From contig JADJYG010000003.1 in the NCBI GenBank assembly GCA_016719895.1, forward strand, positions 124,001 through 188,000: DNA of 64,000 nucleotides, written 5' to 3'. The DNA is from Saprospirales bacterium. Its GTDB lineage: Bacteria; Bacteroidota; Bacteroidia; Chitinophagales; Saprospiraceae. This document shows, piece after piece, positions 62,501 through 64,000 of the stretch. Position 1 is the first letter of the stretch; each line of letters opens with the position of its first letter. The notes under the pieces were generated by a model. The model was not told the origin of the DNA. It saw only the letters and a list, made by a program, of their open reading frames with translations, and made no database searches. Both the position numbers and the translations under genes were made by a program.

Positions 62501-64000
62501 AGTGACCGTTTCCGACAACTGCCCCGGCGCCATCACCGCCGTTCATCTTGGCGACACCCCGATACTTGACCCGGATTGTTTGGAAACCCGCACCCGGACC
62601 TACCAGGCCACGGATGGGTGCGGCAACACGGCATCCTGCATACAAACCATTACCCGCAAGGTCGATACCGCGCCACCGGCGATCGCCTGCCCACCGAACC
62701 TGGCGCTCACCTGCAATGCGGCTATTCCTGCCCCGGATATCACAACAGTGACCGTTTCCGACAATTGCCCCGGCGCGATCACCGCCGTTCACCTCGGCGA
62801 CAGCCCCCCGGTCATTGATCCGGTGAGTTGTATTGAAATACGGACGCGAACCTACCGGGCGACAGATGCCTGTGGAAATACGATGACCTGTGCGCAAACC
62901 ATTGGACGCAGAGTAGACACCACTCCGCCGACGGTCACTTGCCCGCCCAACCTGAACCTGGGCTGCAACGCCGCGATCCCCGCAGCGGATATTGCAAGCG
63001 TTGTGGTGTCCGACAACTGCCCCGGCGCCATCACCGCCGTTCATCTCGGCGACACGCCCCCGGCAATTGACCCGGCAACTTGTATGGAAACGCGCACCCG
63101 GACCTACCAGGCCACGGATGCCTGCGGAAATACCGCCAGCTGCCAGCAAACCATCACCCGCACGGTGGATACCACTCCGCCAACGATCGCTTGCCCGCCC
63201 AACCTGACACTCGCCTGCAACGCCGCCATTCCCGCACCGGATATCGCCACCGTTGTGGTATCCGACAACTGCCCCGGCGCCATCACCGTCGTTCACCTCG
63301 GCGACAGCCCCCCGGTAATTGACCCGGCTACTTGTATGGAAACGCGCACCCGGACCTACCGGGCTACGGATACCTGCGGAAACACGGCACTGTGCGCGCA
63401 AACCATCACCCGCAAAGTGGATACCACGCCGCCGGCCACGACCTGCCCCCCAGACGTCATCCTGGGCTGCAATGGGCCTATCCCGCCGCCGGATATTTTG
63501 ACGGTTGTGGTTAATGACAACTGCCCTGGCGCAATAGTGGTGATTTTCCTAGGCGATACGCCGCCGCTCTTTGATGCCGCAACCTGTATGGAAACCCGCA
63601 CCCGGACCTACCGGGCTACGGATGATTGCGCAAACACCATGACCTGCAAACAAACCATTACCCGCAAGCTGGATATGACGCCCCCCACGATCACCTGCCC
63701 GGCCAATGAGACGGTGGAATGTGCCGGAGCCGTGCCGCCCTGCCCGGCTTCCCTGGCCGATTTCCTGTTGCTGCCGGGCGCCGGCGCTACAGACAATTGT
63801 GACCTCGACCCAGGTTCTTTAACCTGTACGGATGGGCCGGTAATGGGAAACCCCTGCAGCGGTTCGATGACCCGTATTTATAGCATAAAAGACGATTGTG
63901 GAAACATAGATGACTGTATTCAGATCTTTTTCCTGATCGACAATGTGCCGCCGAATCTGGTTTGTCCGGATTCTATCATCCTGTGTGTTGAAGACATGAC
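59520..64000 (+). CDS. Giant HYR-repeat secreted protein, 3'-truncated by window edge
   Basis: Open from ATG 59520 to the last base (at least 1,493 residues); no stop is reached. Signal peptide 1-28 (LGLTA). Residues ~35-300 form a beta-rich unique region, then PKD-like segments (~300-470). From ~470 on there is a long series of HYR (hyalin) repeats, each with PP-x-x-CP, DNC and TDxCGN words (for example ATDNCAGAVAI, TATDACGNSTT). Five nearly identical 84-residue HYR units lie at 62424-63677. HYR modules are Ig-like adhesive folds, common on Bacteroidota surface proteins exported by T9SS; a sorting domain would be expected beyond the window. Confidence 0.9.
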   Translation, partial: MKTARLSDLIRGALWLCLISVPLGLTAQKSGGPQPGIRVEKTFVLPQTPDFAVMPTIELQQYHNGPFSAPVNTGTNWVADNAGLQNAHYSEGWSIPYRCVMTGLPANTMVTLTIGYDVKNTGRHAIDYLTHYHRLEPHNFCTHNLAEDVLPTAGVSGITGPSTSFPVPEPSSGTSPVPGEPGASFNTIPAGERQMVLFGATLTGVTYNAQGDLTAGQSETTIDVSFHTEDGGTVVLAWGGHIASRLDWGVTNNGFPLSAGGLNGAPYHMRLKNWTLGAAGLQDRSLSGLAVAPAGEIIGTNPVCAGTPQQYCLKSPQSGEIYQWSVSGNAAISGSSTKSCVDILAGSAGSFTLTLMLTQPAGGNICVEFSTTITVQGGQLACVVNGPAAVCPALPVSYCGPPGANAYAWSVSGAGSIDGPNTTPCITALPTNNCAGSFTPTLTITDNFGCKSTCNSIVTVADNLAPTFTAVPKNVTVSCYSVPPPGIATATDNCAGAVAIAFTGQTRTDGNCPQNYTLTRQWTATDNCGNPKTATQLITVRDTQGPQMLSAPQDAIVECDLLTSASDYQAWLDNHGGATAQDCGAITWTYGDDPGHYCPTPCGGTFFKPILFTATDACGNSTTANAIFWNIDETPPNFLTPPQNKSVECMAGCDGEAELLEWLDNLAGLEVADNCGDVQVDYIFGPDKDQCGNTWSRTYHFRATDQCGNRSTAYATFSIIDTIPPTIEFCPPSNYFLTCKGDIPLPNPGAVIATDNCGDVTVFVKPPLITGDGCPYWPMSVSYWYVAVDKCGNMAVCDQSFIAQDNIPPVITCPPGIIVECEANIPDCPANLAAFYALPGASAADNCDATPGYSCDTGPLTGGACGGTVIRTFGVMDDCGNMATCSQVITVDDNTPPVVVPGAIAPCYPTVAEAEAAASAATNATDNCPSLLTMTVNTSGTCSAVITVSFTDACGNASFTTYNTRIDNTPPAITCPPNLNLGCNVAVPAPDIATVTVSDNCPGAITAVHLGDTPILDPDCLETRTRTYQATDGCGNTASCIQTITRKVDTAPPAIACPPNLALTCNAAIPAPDITTVTVSDNCPGAITAVHLGDSPPVIDPVSCIEIRTRTYRATDACGNTMTCAQTIGRRVDTTPPTVTCPPNLNLGCNAAIPAADIASVVVSDNCPGAITAVHLGDTPPAIDPATCMETRTRTYQATDACGNTASCQQTITRTVDTTPPTIACPPNLTLACNAAIPAPDIATVVVSDNCPGAITVVHLGDSPPVIDPATCMETRTRTYRATDTCGNTALCAQTITRKVDTTPPATTCPPDVILGCNGPIPPPDILTVVVNDNCPGAIVVIFLGDTPPLFDAATCMETRTRTYRATDDCANTMTCKQTITRKLDMTPPTITCPANETVECAGAVPPCPASLADFLLLPGAGATDNCDLDPGSLTCTDGPVMGNPCSGSMTRIYSIKDDCGNIDDCIQIFFLIDNVPPNLVCPDSIILCVEDM
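62424..63677 (+). repeat. Five in-frame 252-bp tandem repeats in the HYR gene
   Basis: Units at 62424, 62670, 62922, 63174 and 63426. The first is 246 bp and the others 252 bp (84 residues). All contain VSDNCPGAI or a close form, HLGD and ETRTRTY. Nucleotide similarity is high, so the array arose by recent duplication and can change length by recombination. The units before and after are more diverged. Confidence 0.9.

Noticed and set aside
59904..63401. Minus-strand frames opposite the HYR gene
   Set aside because: They repeat with the 252-bp period of the HYR array and have no independent signals; the plus strand is open through the whole region with a signal peptide and HYR motifs.
62424..63677. 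CRISPR-like regular repeat
   Set aside because: The 252-bp units are in-frame protein-coding HYR modules without spacers.
1..64000. tRNA and rRNA genes
   Set aside because: None recognised by eye in the intergenic gaps on either strand; a covariance scan would be needed to exclude a divergent one.

Overview
The window is a GC-rich chromosomal piece of a Bacteroidota bacterium. The gene content best fits a Saprospiraceae- or Chitinophagales-like lineage, probably environmental. The evidence is type IX secretion (T9SS) substrates with C-terminal sorting domains, a PorQ homologue, Bacteroidota-only families (DUF6089, DUF6029, Omp28-like), and the repeated TAnnTTTG promoter element of Bacteroidota sigma factors. 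The assignment is inferred from families; no 16S gene is present. No rRNA or tRNA gene was recognised.

Layout. 1-8.2 kb: the end of an ankyrin gene, a DUF2721 membrane protein, the rimP-nusA-infB translation/transcription operon (infB carries an apparent frameshift), rfbA and two unknown genes. 8.2-13.7 kb: palindromic mobile repeats, a membrane TPR protein, a beta-barrel protein, an MFS transporter and a GNAT acetyltransferase. 13.8-22.5 kb: a large T9SS-exported Asp-box protein, fabH, and the str operon rpsL-rpsG-fusA. 22.5-26.5 kb: a repeat- and transposon-rich island holding a toxin-antitoxin locus whose antitoxin is split by a miniature element, and a formylglycine-enzyme-like (SUMF1) gene split by an ISAs1-type insertion sequence. 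26.5-46.5 kb: a second, divergent EF-G, a PcfJ-like protein, an outer-membrane barrel, a PhyH dioxygenase, an orphan OmpR-type regulator, a three-PDZ T9SS substrate, a broken YwqK-type lipoprotein, porQ, a VOC protein, xseA, an amidohydrolase, a DUF58 cluster, an acyl-CoA dehydrogenase, and an Omp28-like/DUF6029 pair. 46.5-51.7 kb: two large paralogous all-helical proteins of unknown function flanking a 35-residue ORF. 51.7-64 kb: a 1,660-residue adhesin-like T9SS protein, an orphan RND adaptor, an unknown exported protein and a giant HYR-repeat protein that runs off the window.

How it fits together. The conserved housekeeping blocks (rimP-nusA-infB, rpsL-rpsG-fusA) are interrupted or bounded by small mobile palindromes. 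At least four miniature elements have recognisable target duplications: two copies of one family with 9-bp duplications, and three elements with TAA or TTA duplications. Another 218-bp palindrome is present in inverted orientation 28 kb apart. Much of the coding capacity is cell-surface export: four very large or multi-domain secreted proteins, three or more outer-membrane barrels and PorQ.

Several lesions sit at homopolymers (infB, the transposase) and one at a poly-G tract. They may be assembly errors rather than biology, and they are marked as such.
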